A DNA stretch of 64,000 bases from Uranotaenia lowii (lineage: Eukaryota; Arthropoda; Insecta; Diptera; Culicidae). How positions within the stretch are numbered: position 1 is the stretch's first letter; each line of letters opens with the position of its first letter. The stretch lies in assembly GCF_029784155.1 (NCBI RefSeq), contig NC_073692.1, positions 71,064,012 through 71,128,011 of the forward strand, in the 5' to 3' direction. Shown here in pieces: positions 11,775-24,296 of this stretch. A model generated the notes under the pieces. It saw nothing but the letters and a program-made list of their open reading frames with translations, ran no database searches and was not told the origin of the DNA. Both the position numbers and the translations under genes were made by a program.

Positions 11775-13313
11775 CAGGGGCGAGAAACCTATTGAACCAA
11801 CGGGCCAGTTTTATTTAAAAACATTCTCGGCGGGCCGCGCTAATATGAATTAAAACTCGTCAATCATTTATCGAACTCTATAGATAATAACAAATAGATT
11901 TGCTAGATAAGCAAAAACTAAATCGTAATAATTAAAAATATTAAGCGATTTTTTTTTATTTCAAATCACTTATTTTAAATCTTTGAAAAAAAACTTTGTC
12001 AATTAACTTTAACTTCTTCGCAAACATTCGTTCTTCCAAATATAGACATTTTTATTTTATAATTCGTTTATTTGAAACGGCTCATACCGAAACATAGACA
12101 TCATTTGCATCACATTTTTCCTTAAAAACGTACGATGCACAAACACGTTTAACGCCTTTCCATATAGGCCATTTTTATCTTAACTGGCGGTATCTACTCA
12201 TTAATTTCTTTAAAAGTCTTCTGGAGCTATGTATCTATATCACAACAATAACTAAAATACTAGAGATATATATTTTTTTTTATTTTTGTGGTTCAAATTC
12301 ACTGATCTAAATTTCGGTTTCCTGTACGTATTTCCAAAAAAATCCACAGTTAAAATTGGCCCTACGAAGCCCTGATTTTTTTTTCCTGCAATTCGCGAAA
12401 AACATTCTTAATATAACGTGTCAACCAAATATGCTGAAATCCTCGGAATAACAAAAATATCTCACAGATTCCCAAGCAAATTTTAGGAGAGTCTACATTC
12501 TTTATTGTTTTTTAGCATTTTTTAATAGATTTTATTAATTAAACTTTAGTGCCACTGGGAAAGGATTTCAAAGGCCTGTTGAAAAAAATATCTTCACGTT
12601 TTGAATATGAATTGTTATTTACCAAGTGAAAAGACTGAATTTGTCAACGTTAGGTATAACATCAGAGAATATTTCCACAGATTTTTTGAATCAAATACAA
12701 AATTACAATACAGGGTTTTATCATGAATGCAAATTTTTTTTCCGGCACTTTTCATGCTGAGTTTTAATTCAATTGCTAACGAAATAAGCATTTTTTTCCA
12801 ATTTGATAAAATAATAATGTTTTCAAAAAAAAAATTCTGCTGAGTTAATTTATCATACAACTTTATCTTTGACAAAAATATGAAAATCATCATTATGTGC
12901 TCATAAATATTCTTCCGATTTTTTTTAATTTGCGTTTGCCGACTTTCATTTAGTTATCGATTTTGAATTTAAAAAAGCTCAAGAAAAATTAGGAAAATTT
13001 TATTTTAAATAAGAATAAACTCCAATATTTCATTTCTGACAATGATATTGCACTTATCCCTTTGAAAAACACATTGAATGTTACATTTCTGGAAAAAAGT
13101 TACCAATATGAATGATTGAGGGATAAATGCAAACAGAATCACGTAAATTACATATTTAAACGAGTCGCCGTATCAACTATTTATGGTTTATTGGCTGGTA
13201 TTTTATGATATCTAACGAACTACCGCAGGCAAAAATTACGAAAATAATCCAATTCGGAAAGGCTTCGCGGGCCGCACATTGGGGTCTCGAGGGCCGTGAA
13301 TTGCTCATCTCTG
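11775..13313. mobile_element. hAT-type non-autonomous element, 1.54 kb
   Basis: The ends read CAGGGGCGAGAAACC and, inverted, CAGAGATGAGCAATTC. A GCGGGCCGC-like block lies near each end (11830 and 13268), in otherwise very AT-rich DNA. Flanking octamers are ATCTAGAG (11767-11774) and ATCTAGAT (13314-13321), 7/8 identical. No transposase is visible. The frame at 12615-12893 has no recognisable domain. Confidence 0.8.
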
Positions 13314-13321
13314 ATCTAGAT

Positions 13322-15382
13322 TGCTAAGTTTTTTTTTTGTTAGATATAAAATTATTATTAAAGGCTAAATAACTCACACTAGATGAAAACATGAAATTTT
13401 GTTGGCCGCAACCTAACAACCTTAGGACAAATTTTAAAAGTTTGTCACATTTGAATAGCATTTTGTTGAGCATCTTTTCATTTTAATACAGAAAACTTTT
13501 AAACTATGTTTTTAATTGTCTAAATCGGAAGGCAAAATGCTTAAGATTTAGCTCAATGATTTTGAATTATAATTCTAAATAATTAACCATATAATTATGA
13601 ATGTTATTCTGAATTCAGAAGCTCATTTCTGTTTTCTAAATTTTACCAACCTTATTTCTAAAATCTTAAAATTCAAAAATGTATATTTAAGTATGAAAAT
13701 GGAATTCAAGTTATGATTGAAAGTTACAGAAGGGAAAGTCATTTATGTTTTCTATGTTTTAATACTTAATTGATTTTGGAATATTTTGGGTTCCTAAATT
13801 CAAATCAATCGATTTCAAAAAGAAATTAAAATATATTTTTTTTAAACTCCAAAAATAAACCTACTTGAATACGTACAACAGATTTTAAACCTTTCTGTTG
13901 TCTTTCATTCAATCAATTTTGCTTAGATATTTTAGTTTCAGAAACACAACGCTTTAACAAATTAAATAATATCTAAATAATAAATCTGACATCATTCAAA
14001 AAAGTTTTTGAGAATTTGATATTTAGGATTTCAACTTATTTCCCAACCTTGCCGAAGTCTACAAAACGTTTTGACTGGTGCCTCAAGAAATATGAAAGAT
14101 TCATTTTGTTCATTAAATTTAGTTCAAAATTTCCATTTTTTGTTGAATTGGAACAAAAATGACAAAACGGAAACTATTATCACTTTTTCCTCCAAAGTCA
14201 AAATTACTCGCGGTCCTCGAGAAAGTCGATAACTAAATTGAAACAATTTTTTTATATCTTTGTCATGTAGTTTTGCCAGCGCATAAATTTTTTGAATGCA
14301 TTTTTTTAACCTATTTTTAGTATTTATATTTAAAATAAGAGCTTATATCACTCTTAAATTGCTTGAAATTGAAAATCTATTTTTTAAATCCTTAGCATAT
14401 TTAGGACTAACTATGAAAAGTTTCGTCTAAGAAACATCACGTCTGATTTTTTCCTGTATTTATGAACTAAAACTGGTTTCAATAAGGGGGGTGGCTTAAA
14501 AAAAATTACTGCATATCGTATAAGAAATGAATTTGTTCTATATTTTTTAGAACAACCATTAATCAAAACATTTTTATTTATCAGCTTCAAAATTTTGAAG
14601 AAATTTGAGCGACTCAATACGCCTGATCATGCAAGAATTTGCTAAAGCAAAACAAAACCTAATTAAATCATTGTTTTATGCAAAACAAGTGCTTTTCAGC
14701 ATCAAACAAGTTTTATTAAAAATCACTAAATAAGAAAGTAAAATTTTGACCCTTCGCACTGGTCGGTAGATTGATGAGAGAAATTTGACGTTTGAAAGAT
14801 TTTTTTCTTTTTTTATTCAGTCTTCCTCCCCCAGACTTTGACGAACGCATCAGTTGGTGCGTACAAAAAGATCGGCTTAGGAAGACATAATACATAGAAG
14901 ATCTCCAAGCAAACGACAGGTTGCAACACATCGTCTCAATTTCAGGGGCTGCAAGGAAAAACGACGTCAAATCACTTCGTTCCAAATTCATAGATCTCTC
15001 CTATATCAAGAACGAAATTCTTCTGATCATTTGTATTTTTTTTGTATTATCCTTGAAAGGCAAACCATCGATTTCGTATTAAGGTTCAATTTTTCTTCGA
15101 ATGAAATTTTCCGACGGAATCTACATTTGTCTTTTTCAGTGCCTCACCCCTATTTTAATTTCTTTCTTTAAAGTAACGTGAAGAAATAACTTCTAGATTT
15201 TCAACAGAGCTTCTTCCTTCCATGGAATTATAAAAAAAAACGAATCCATTTCTAGCACCTCAATCTGCGTATTTTCACTTCAAAAGTTCTCCATCTATTC
15301 TCCAGGTAAAACACAAGTAACAAATAGCGGGAATTTTGGCATTTAGGTAACTTTTCTCACACCAACACAGATTGACAAAAAT
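13322..15382. other. Unassigned AT-rich tract
   Basis: Long AT-rich sequence without recognisable coding sequence. A slightly richer patch at 14820-15000 carries a 91-residue minus-strand frame that I cannot relate to any family. Confidence 0.5.
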
Positions 15383-15829
15383 ATGGGCTTTATAGACTTT
15401 GCTTGCAACAGCGAGCCTTTTAGATGTGGGAATAGCATTCGGAAAACCCGCAACCTTGAGGTCTTTTTTTCGATTGAAAAAAGTTTAAATGTTGATGTGT
15501 TGAGACTTCGCAATATTTCTCGTATTTATACCACGATTTGTTCTCTACTGCTGGACTACTTCGATGAATGTAGCAGCAAAAATGATATTTTTGATGAATT
15601 TTCACCAATGTTAATTTTGTGTTCCATGTTTGGTAATGTGTTTACGATTTGTGTAGAAAGCTGTTTGTCAAAAGCTCTTCAACATATTTTTTATAACTGT
15701 TTATCTTCACTGTTTATCCTTAATGTTGTTATCCAACTATATAAATACATAACTCTAAATTCAAGGTGTGCTTCTTTGATGCCTATCACTATATCTTCTA
15801 TAACTTCCCATGTGATTTCTTTTAAGTAA
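15383..15829 (+). CDS. Orphan 148-codon open frame, unknown
   Basis: An ATG-started frame of 148 codons. The predicted protein has hydrophobic stretches around residues 75-95 and 103-120 and several cysteines. No domain, signal peptide or repeat family is recognised. The frame is AT-rich like its surroundings and no splice-site pair or polyadenylation pattern supports it. It is the longest frame in the window not explained by a repeat or a transposon, apart from one at 52900-53448. It may be chance. Confidence 0.12.
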   Translation: MGFIDFACNSEPFRCGNSIRKTRNLEVFFSIEKSLNVDVLRLRNISRIYTTICSLLLDYFDECSSKNDIFDEFSPMLILCSMFGNVFTICVESCLSKALQHIFYNCLSSLFILNVVIQLYKYITLNSRCASLMPITISSITSHVISFK

Positions 15830-16921
15830 AAAAATACTTTGAAGCAAGATTGAAACTATCTACCTTAAGTCGACGCCCCTGGCCTTCGCACTTGGCAGGT
15901 GGGCATTGGGGTGAAAGTTCAAAGGTGGGAGCGCAAAAGCATTAAGCGGGAAATCGGCCACTGTACTAGCTACTAGCAAGGTGTGTTGTCAGCCTCCTTT
16001 AGTTCAGTTCAGACTTGGATTCCAACTCCAAATGGAACTGAAAGCAATCGCACATTAAGTGCGGTACTAGCTACAAGGTAGCCGGAAAGAAAATGGGGAA
16101 ACAACAATTGTAGCAGCACGGATACAGATTTTCTTTTATGAAGATGAACGACTTTACAGCAAGATGTATTTCTTTCTGTTAGTTCGACTAGATAGAAAGC
16201 AGCAGTAGAACACGTATTTTACTTCTCGAGAGTTCGGGCCATTTGTTTTCATGACTAATGTCAGGATTTAATGGTCTCTCTGTTCTGCTACTTCATGAGG
16301 GGAGAAAAGCAGATGAGTGAAATGTGGACCTACATTTCATCTGGCTCTCACTCATAAGCTCATGTCACAATTTATCTAAAATAACATTCTTTAAAAACTT
16401 GAGAACATAAAAAGTTGCTAAAGGTTAAAGGTTTTTAGAAAAAAATCAAAAATAACAATTACTGTATAGTTTTTCCAGTTCTTCCACAAGCGAAAAAGCT
16501 TTTCATTTTATAAATGGTTGAATGAGAAGCTCTTCCACTCACTTTCAAGCAGTTTGATTGTTTCTATGCCATTTCCATCGATCGATTCCGAACACTTTCG
16601 TAGAAAACTACTTTGCTCTGACAAATTGACATCCTTTGCCGAGTTTTCCCCGGCGAGTCCAAGATAAGACGACACTGGAAGAAAGCCCCAAGAAGAACCG
16701 GAATGCAACACCTGAGCCCCGGGATTGCGGGACCAACCCAAATCAGCCACGGGTGGATGGGAAATTGTGCATCGAATTGGACTCCTAGAAGTGATGCGAT
16801 CCCGGTGCAGAGCAAAGCAGCTGGTACCAGGTGGTGGAGCGAGGGTTTGAAAATAGTTTTGCAAGTTACTTCCACAAGTTGGGTTTGTGCTGCCTCCATC
16901 TTGCTAATGGTTTGGAGCATA
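15830..16921. other. Unassigned, less AT-rich tract
   Basis: More balanced base composition than its neighbours, especially 16560-16920. Two overlapping minus-strand frames (16508-16864 and 16564-16947) and a plus-strand frame (16703-16975) compete, none with a recognisable domain. It could be a single-copy region or an exon fragment, but I cannot choose a frame. Confidence 0.35.
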
Positions 16922-18953
16922 AAGGAGTCGGCAACCATAAAACACATGCAAAATTTTCTGATTCAAAATGTATAAAATTTTGAAAATGTACAAAGTTATC
17001 AGAGAATGTCAAAAATATCATCAATGTCAAAGATGGCTGGAATGGCAAAACGGTAAAACAGCAAAAATGTCAAAAATGTCAAAAATGTCAAAAATGTCAA
17101 AAATGTCAAAAATGTCAAAAATGTCAAAAATGTCAAAAATGTCAAAAATGTCAAAAATGTCAAAAATGTCAAAAATGTCAAAAATGTCAAAAATGTCAAA
17201 AATGTCAAAAATGTCAAAAATGTCAAAAATGTCAAAAATGTCAAAAATGTCAAAAATGTCAAAAATGTCAAAAATGTCAAAAATGTCAAAAATGTCAAAA
17301 ATGTCAAAAATGTCAAAAATGTCAAAAATGTCAAAAATGTCAAAAATGTCAAAAATGTCAAAAATGTCAAAAATGTCAAAAATGTCAAAAATGTCAAAAA
17401 TGTCAAAAATGTCGAAAATGTCAAAAATGTCGAAAATGTCGAAAATGTCAAAAATGTCAAAAATGTCAAAAATGTCAAAAATGTCAAAAATGTCAAAAAT
17501 GTCAAAAATGTCAAAAATGTCAAAAATGTCAAAAATGTCAAAAATGTCAAAAATGTCAAAAATGTCAAAAATGTCAAAAATGTCAAAAATGTCAAAAATG
17601 TCAAAAATGTCAAAAATGTCAAAAATGTCAAAAATGTCAAAAATGTCAAAAATGTCAAAAATGTCAAAAATGTCAAAAATGTCAAAAATGTCAAAAATGT
17701 CAAAAATGTCAAAAATGTCAAAATTGTCAAAAATGTCAAAAATATCAAAAATGTCAAAAATGTCAAAAATGTCAAAAATGTCAAAAATGTCAAAAATGTC
17801 AAAAATGTCAAAAATGTCAAAAATGTCAAAAATGTCAAAAATGTCAAAAATGTCAAAAATGTCAAAAATGTCAAAAATGTCAAAAATGTCAAAAATGTCA
17901 AAAATGTCAAAAATGTCAAAAATGTCAAAAATGTCAAAAATGTCAAAAATGTCAAAAATGTCAAAAATGTCAAAAATGTCAAAAATGTCAAAAATGTCAA
18001 AAATGTCAAAAATGTCAAAAATGTCAAAAATGTCAAAAATGTCAAAAATTTCAAAAATGTCAAAAATGTCAAAAATGTCAAAAATGTCAAAAATGTAAAA
18101 AATGTCAAAAATGTCAAAATTGTCAAGAATGTCAAAAATGTCAAAAATGTCAAAAATGTCAAAAATGTCAAAAATGTCAAAAATGTCAAAAATGTCAAAA
18201 ATGTCAAAAATGTCAAAAATGTCAAAAATGTCAAAAATGTCAAAAATGTCAAAAATGTCAAAAATGTCAAAAATTTCAAAAATGTCAAAAATGTAAAAAA
18301 TGTCAAAAATGTCAAAAATGTCAAAAATGTCAAAATTGTCAAAAATGTCAAAAATGTCAAAAATGTCAAAAATGTCAAAATTGTCAAAAATGTCAAAAAT
18401 GTCAAAAATATCAAAAATGTCAAAAATGTCAAAAATGTCAAAAATGTCAAAAATGTCAATAATGTCAAAAATGTCAAAAATGTCAAAAATGTCAAAAATG
18501 TCAAAAATGTCAAAAATGTCAAAAATGTCAAAAATGTCAAAAATGTCAAAAATGTCAAAAATGTCAAAAATATCAAAAATGTCAAAAATGTCAAAAATGT
18601 CAAAAATGTCAAAAATGTCAAAAATGTCAAAAATGTCAAAATTGTCAAAAATGTCAAAAATGTCAAAAATGTCAAAAATGTCAAAAATGTCAAAATTGTC
18701 AAAAATGTCAAAAATGTCAAAAATATCAAAAATGTCAAAAATGTCAAAAATGTCAAAAATGTCAAAAATGTCAAAAATGTCAAAAAAAGTTTCAAAAATG
18801 ACAAAGAGAACAAAAGTTTCGAAAATGTTAAAAATCTTGAAAAAAAATTTATTGTATATAAATGGAACTGTTTTTTGTTTGTCAAATGGTTCGACTCTTC
18901 CATTGCCAATTATAGGAATTTGTTTCACGTACTCAAAAGGTTGCCGACCCCTG
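16922..18953. mobile_element. hAT-like terminal repeats enclosing a 9-bp satellite
   Basis: The left border reads AAGGAGTCGGCAACC. The right border, inverted, reads CAGGGGTCGGCAACC, the usual shape of a hAT end. Between them lie about 140 bp at each side plus the satellite array. I find no matching 8-bp duplication (left GGAGCATA, right CTGGAGGG), so the left end is mutated or the pair is not from one insertion. Confidence 0.55.
17063..18786 (+). repeat. 9-bp satellite AAAAATGTC, about 190 copies
   Basis: A near-uniform head-to-tail array of AAAAATGTC. The first 340 bp are perfect. Variants (TGTCG at 17411-17440; ATTGTC, ATATC, ATTTC and TGTAA further right) concentrate after 17700. Because the unit is three codons long, all frames stay open for hundreds of codons on both strands; these are not genes. 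A spaced pattern of variant units at 18325-18420 recurs at 18636-18735, which suggests block duplication. Confidence 0.97.
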
Positions 18954-18961
18954 CTGGAGGG

Positions 18962-19849
18962 GGATCCAATCAGAGGAGAAAAAACTCTCCTACAAATGAT
19001 CTAAATTTGAAGGATCCCAGCATCGCTTGAGGGAAATTTTTCCATTTTAACTGTGGGTTGTCAGAACTTTTTCATCTTCGCTAAGCCAAACCAAAGACTG
19101 AAGTATAAATATCTAAGTAATCTAATAATTATTATAACGATGTCAATCGGTTCAAGACAGTAAGTTCTATAAACATTGAAAATTCAAATTTTTAAGTTAT
19201 TCTTACATAGCTTAACTTTTTGAAATCACCCATAGTCAAATTTAAAACTTCAATTCACTCGACCCCATTTTCCCTGAAGATAACTTTTTTCTTACCCGAA
19301 AAACAGCAAACAAAAATTTCTCCCAAATGTAGCTGTAACTAACATGCAGGCAGTCAGGTGGGTGGTGATAGCTCGAATCCCTAAAAAAGTTTGTCTCGAA
19401 GGCTGTTTTTCCCCCGTCGTCGTAGTTATAATTCCTCGTTCGAGCAAAAAACTTTTTACCGTTGATTCTGTTTTTACCACGGCAAGGGATTTTGACGAGG
19501 GATACTTTTGCTGGCCCAATACTTTTGCTTGCTGGAGGATACTTGAGCTTCGGGATGGAACTATAAATGGCATTTTTTCGAGTGGAAACGAAAAAGAAAA
19601 CTTCTAGCTCACTGACTGAACAATTGCATTCTTTCGAAACCTTACTGGAGTAGGATTTGTTTTGTATCGGTGGGCTTAAGGGTTCAACAGAGTTATGGTT
19701 GAAAAAATAGCCATTTTTTTAATTCATCTTTTGGCACAGATTTTTTGAATAAGAGATTTGAAGCAAATAAAACTTCTAAAGAAAATAAAATCCTTAAAAT
19801 TTCAGCCATTCAAAGTCAAAATTTTAAGTAATACTTAGCTCAACTATCC
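18962..19849. other. Unassigned tract
   Basis: No supported feature. Overlapping frames at 19292-19573 (minus) and 19344-19607 (plus) share one stretch with more balanced composition but show no known domain. Confidence 0.45.
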
Positions 19850-20080
19850 GGCGCCAATATTCGGTACATCTCTATCCAAAATCCAATTTGAACCAGAATT
19901 TCAAAAAAATATTTTTGGTTTCTTTTTCCAAATGATTATTCGAACTGCAAATAAAGAATCCTGAACTGGATACAGAATACTAGATTTGAAAACAGAAGTA
20001 CAACTTTGATTTTGGTAATACGGAACCAAAATTTCTAAAATTAATTTGACCTCATTTCCAAATAATATTCAAAACTGCGA
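19850..20080 (+). mobile_element. Fragment of the hAT-type family seen at 45208 and 58334
   Basis: Shares order and wording with 47030-47190: GAACCAGAATTTCAAA, then ATTATTCGAACTG, AAGAATC, CTGGATACAGAATA and a later run with ACAACTTTGAT. It is on the same strand as the 45208 copy and both ends are missing. Divergence is high, so this is an older fragment. Confidence 0.6.
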
Positions 20081-20085
20081 TTCTA

Positions 20086-20900
20086 AAGGGCGAACACGAT
20101 ATTATTGCGACACCGAAAATGTCATGCCAATTTTCTTATAATGTTTAGAATCAAACCAAAGTTTTAGGGTAGTTTTATACATATATTTGCTTCAAAAATC
20201 AAAACAAAAGTTAATCGATTGAGCCTTAAGTGTAAAATTGGGTGCATTTTCGGTTGATGTCCTCCATCAAAGTCTTAACAGTGTCATTCGGTACCAGTTT
20301 CTCAGTCTTTTATCCATTTTCTAAACATGTCCTTCTCGTCTTTGACTGTCTCCTTGCTCTTCCGAAGTTTCCGCTTTATATTGCCCAGTACTGCTCCACC
20401 GGGCACAGCTCCGGACAGTTGTTCATGTCCTTTGTAGCAAAATGGACAGAATTTACCTCATACCACACCAGAACATGTTTGGAATATTGACATGATGCCA
20501 AATCTCGTCAAAATAGCGAAGCTTCGTCGTGCTGCTGAAGAACGGCAAAAGACACTTCTCGAGGCACTCAGATTTGTAGATCTCGCCATTTACTGTGCCC
20601 TTTGTCACGGAAGGCTCACTTCTCAGTCCGCAAGAGCAGATGGCCTGCCAAACGAAATGTTTGGAGGCGAACTTCGACATTTTCTTCTTCTTAAATTTGT
20701 CAACCACATCGAACTTGCGAAACTTACCGGTGAAAAACTTCAACCCCGGAATTTACTTGAAATCGGTTTTTCTATACGTTTCGTCGTCCATCACACAGCA
20801 GCCATATTTTGTCAGCATCTTCTCGTAGCTTTAGCGGCCGATTGTTGCCGCTCATCGCGATTTGGGAAGTTCTGTACCTTGTATGTATGTAGCCCAACTC
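20086..20900 (-). pseudogene. Tc1/mariner transposase relic, 3' part
   Basis: The left terminal repeat starts AAGGGCGAACACG after a TA (20084-20085). On the minus strand the catalytic domain is readable in patches. They are RDERQQSAAKA, CCVMDDETYRKTDF (first Asp), MSKFASKHFVWQAICSCGL, YKSECLEKCLLPF, a broken second-Asp region near 20505, and CPELCPVEQYWAI (Glu). Spacing fits the DD37E group if a two-residue deletion is allowed. Frameshifts and stops make it dead. Coding stops abruptly at 20900, where a CCCAGCAAACAT repeat begins; the missing N-terminal helix-turn-helix resumes at 26749. Confidence 0.8.
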
Positions 20901-21063
20901 CCCAGCAAACATGAAATCGCATTAAAAATGATAACTCAAGTCATTAAAAATGTTACTGCGAATCGTAATTCCAACTAACGCAAGTGAAAGGTCGTAAAAA
21001 GCGTTACTCAAACTCGGATGAAATGGTTGAAATCGGATATGTTTTAATGTTTTATTTATTATA

Positions 21064-23100
21064 TTACTAGCTGACCCGGTGTGCTTTGCTACACCTTTCA
21101 GAATAAAAAGATTTTCTGAAATCATTCAAATTTTTATTGTTTTTGGTATTATTTAAAATCAAATTATGACGAAATTAATAAGCAACCACTATAAAATGAG
21201 AGCTTCAGCTGGAGTTTCAAATTGCAACACAAACCATAACTTATATTCTGAATCTTGATTTATAAATTTGTTTTAAAGATCTGATAATTTTCATCTGTTT
21301 CCTTAAGTTTCGCCCTAAAAAAGAAGGGTCCCAAATAAATCGTTCGCAAATAATCTAACTCATAAAGTATGGTTGTTTTTGCTTGATATGTTCTGGATTT
21401 ATGCTAAAAAACTGATTAAAGAGCCCCCCCCCCTGTCCTTTCCTTCACCCCCTGCTGAATGGAGATTGTAATCTTTAATAAACATTTTTTTCGTTCCCAA
21501 AAATCTTCTTATATCAAATATAATTCCATTGGTTGATAAGTATTTAAGCTTTACAACAAAAATTGTATGGAGCCCCTTTCTTTCTTTCCCTCTCTACACT
21601 GTAAAGCATAAGAGTCTATACTATAACAATCGTAGAAACATATCTCGTAACCAAGTACCTTTCCATGCCATATTTGTTTCCATTTGTTGGCTTCGTAAGC
21701 ATAAATTGAGAACATATGCTAACAAAATTGTATTGGGCTCACCTCCCTCCTCCCATGTACCTTCTCACTGAAAGAAGGATGATGTGTCAAACAATCATAA
21801 TGTCATACCAAAATGATTTTCCATGTTAAGTATTGTCCATTTCTCGGATTTTGTAAAACAAAAGTTAAATGTAAGCTTCCCTCTTCCCTTCCTATATTCC
21901 ATGCCATGCCAAATTTGGTTTTATTTATGGAGTAAATTTTTGAGTTATGTATAAACTTGAAAGGAAGTACAGTAAGTAAATTTGGTTTCATTTGCTCGAT
22001 TAATTCTTGAGTTATGCAAAAAACAGGAAACCCCCCCCCCCCCTTTTTCCTTTATATCTTACCGCTTAAAAGGTACGGCTTCAATTTATAATAGAAACAC
22101 TTCTCGTATCCAAATACACTCACATGTCAAATATGGTTCAATTTGCTTGATCCAGTTATACTGAAAATTGTAAGGGAGACCTCGCCTCCCCATTTTCATC
22201 CACCTCTTCGAAAGAGTGAGGGATACCAAATATTCATAGAAGCATTTCTCGTACCCAAATATCGTTCCATGCCAAATTTGGTTCAATTTGCTGTTGTAGT
22301 TCTTTAGTTATGCAGTAAAAATTGTATGAAATTCCCCTCCCTCTTTCCTTCCTCCCCGCTGCAAGAAGGAAGGGGTCTCAAACAATCATTAGAACATGTC
22401 ACGTTCCCAAATACCCGCCCATGCCAAGTTTGGTTCCATTTGCTTAATTACTTTCTTAGTTATGTTGAAAACTATAAAAGAGGCCCCTCCCCCTTTATAT
22501 CTCCCTACTGGAAAGAGGGAGGGGTCTCAAATAATCATAGAAATATTTTTCGTATCCAAATACCCTCCCATGCCAAATTTGGTTCCATTTGCTTTATTAG
22601 TTTTTGAACTATATAAAAAAATATGAAAGAGGCCCCTCCCCCTTTCAACTGGAAAGAGGGAGGGGTCTCAAATAATCATTGAAATATTTTTCGTATCCAA
22701 ATACCTTCCCATGCCAAATTTGGATCCAATATCTTGATTAGTTCTCGAGTTAAATGAAAAATTGTAAGGTAGCCCCCATCCCCCCCTTCCTATCACGCCA
22801 CTGAAAGGAGGGAGGGGTGTCAAATATTCATTGAAATATTCCTCGTTCCCAAATACCACCCCATGCCAAATATGATACCATTTGCTTGATGGGTTCTCGA
22901 GTTATGCAAAAAATTGTCTTTTGTTTGGGAGGCCCCTCCCCCCCTTCATGAGAGAGGGAGGGGTCTCAAACCACAATAGGAACCTTCCCCTGCCTCCAAT
23001 ACCCCCACCTGCCAAGTTTCACGCAAATCGGTTCAGTAGATTCCGAGTCTATAGGGAACAGACAGACAGACAGACAGACAGAAATTCATTTTTATATATG
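21064..23100 (+). mobile_element. Dispersed element with TAGCTGACCCGG start, internal ~145-bp tandem repeats and GACA tail
   Basis: It opens with ACTAGCTGACCCGGTGTGCT and closes with a GTTCAGTAGATTCCGAGTC segment, a (GACA)n run (23060-23080) and TTTATATATGG. Between about 21500 and 23040 there are roughly ten diverged units of 140-150 bp. Each has a C-run, a G-run about 25 bp later that can pair with it, and a CATGCCAAATTTGGTTCCAT core. The same units and tail occur at 1-770. I see no protein. Conserved start, internal array and tail suggest a complete non-autonomous copy; its superfamily is not clear to me. Confidence 0.7.
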
Positions 23101-23362
23101 GCCTGCCTTCGACCAGACCGAACTGAGCGCCATTAGAAAATTTAAAAACACCTGAAACTAAATCTCGAGTTATTCATATCCTAGATCGCAAAACCGAATA
23201 CAAATGATTAAAATGAATTATTTGAATTATAAACTAATGATTCTAGTTCATTAACATCAAAGATTGTGTTTCTAGATGAAAATATTTGGACATGAAGTTC
23301 AAGTGTCTCGAAAAAATCCTGATGGCGTTCAGCTCGGTCTGGTCGAATCCCGACCATATATA
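23093..23362. repeat. 42-bp imperfect inverted repeat pair
   Basis: Positions 23093-23134 and 23321-23362 are about 35/42 complementary, both starting TATATATGG and sharing TTCGACCAGACCGA. One copy follows the GACA tail of the tandem-repeat element; the other follows the retrotransposon's 3' end. Both elements may end at, or have inserted beside, the same kind of sequence. Confidence 0.6.
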
Positions 23363-23435
23363 GATAAATCAACGGATCACATATTGATCCAAATGAAAAA
23401 CTATAGTTTAGGACAATGTACATACAAGCGGTAAT

Positions 23436-24296
23436 CTACGTTAAACTTAAAACTCTAAGAATTTTTCTTCGGAATACATCACGCGAAACGTCAAAGTCGA
23501 AGTACCCGGAGTAGCGGTTAAATGTTTTTATAACACCGATTAGAGCTGTGTTGGCCCCATAATTGTTCAGCCGGAGAGGGACGAAGAGCTGAAGATCACG
23601 ATTCCTCAGAACTCGTGGCTGTACGTTGAGTCGAAGTTCCTCTAACAATACGGGGCAGTCTATTCTCGATGAGAGCAGATCCGCAACGACCGAGGCTCGT
23701 GTGGCGGTCCGGCGGGCTTGCAGCGTGTCGATGTCGATTAGACGACAGCGGCTCTCGTAGCTGGGAAGTCGGAACGGGTCGTGCCAGTTGAGCTGTCGGA
23801 GAGCGTATCGCAAAAAACGCCGTTGGATGGCCTCAATACGCTCTGAGCCGTTTTGATAATATGGGCACCATACAGCCGAGGCATATTCAAGGGTCGATCG
23901 AACCAAACTACAATAAAGACTCTTCAAGCAGTAGACATCCTTGAAGTCTTTCGTCATGCGAAAAAGAAGACCCAGACATCTGGAGGCTTTGTCGACGATG
24001 TAGTTAGTGTGAGTCTTGAAATTCAACTGTGTGTCTAGAATCACGCCAAGATCTTTCACTTGTTCGACGCGAGCGATAGCCTCGTTTCCAAGATGATAAA
24101 TGGCTGATAATGGGAGCCGCTTGCGGGAAAACGAAATTACTGCACATTTACTGCGATTCAAGGGAAGGCAATTTACATCACACCAAGAGGCGAAAAGGTT
24201 GAACTGACTCTGTAGGAAGTTTACATCCTCGGGACCGTTGATGCGGCGATACAGTTTCAGGTCATCAGCATACGCTAGTTTTGGTCCATCAAGGAG
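23436..24296 (-). pseudogene. Reverse transcriptase YADD box and C-terminal domain
   Basis: Continuation of the upstream RT frame after the stop at 24297. It contains YADDLKLY at the active site, NCLPLNRSKC, VKDLGVILDTQLNFKTH, and the C-terminal RSTLEYASAVWCPYYQNG and IQRRFLRYALRQL motifs typical of insect LINE proteins. It ends in a natural stop close to the element's 3' end. No other lesion is visible in these about 285 codons. Confidence 0.9.

Noticed and set aside
16508..16975. Possible exon with a hydrophobic minus-strand product
   Set aside because: Three competing frames on two strands and no recognisable family; kept only as an unassigned tract.
16968..19004. Frames of up to about 630 codons on both strands encoding Ser-Lys-Met, Asp-Ile-Phe or Leu-Thr-Phe repeats
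   Set aside because: They are translations of a 9-bp satellite whose unit is a multiple of three; every frame stays open for that reason alone.
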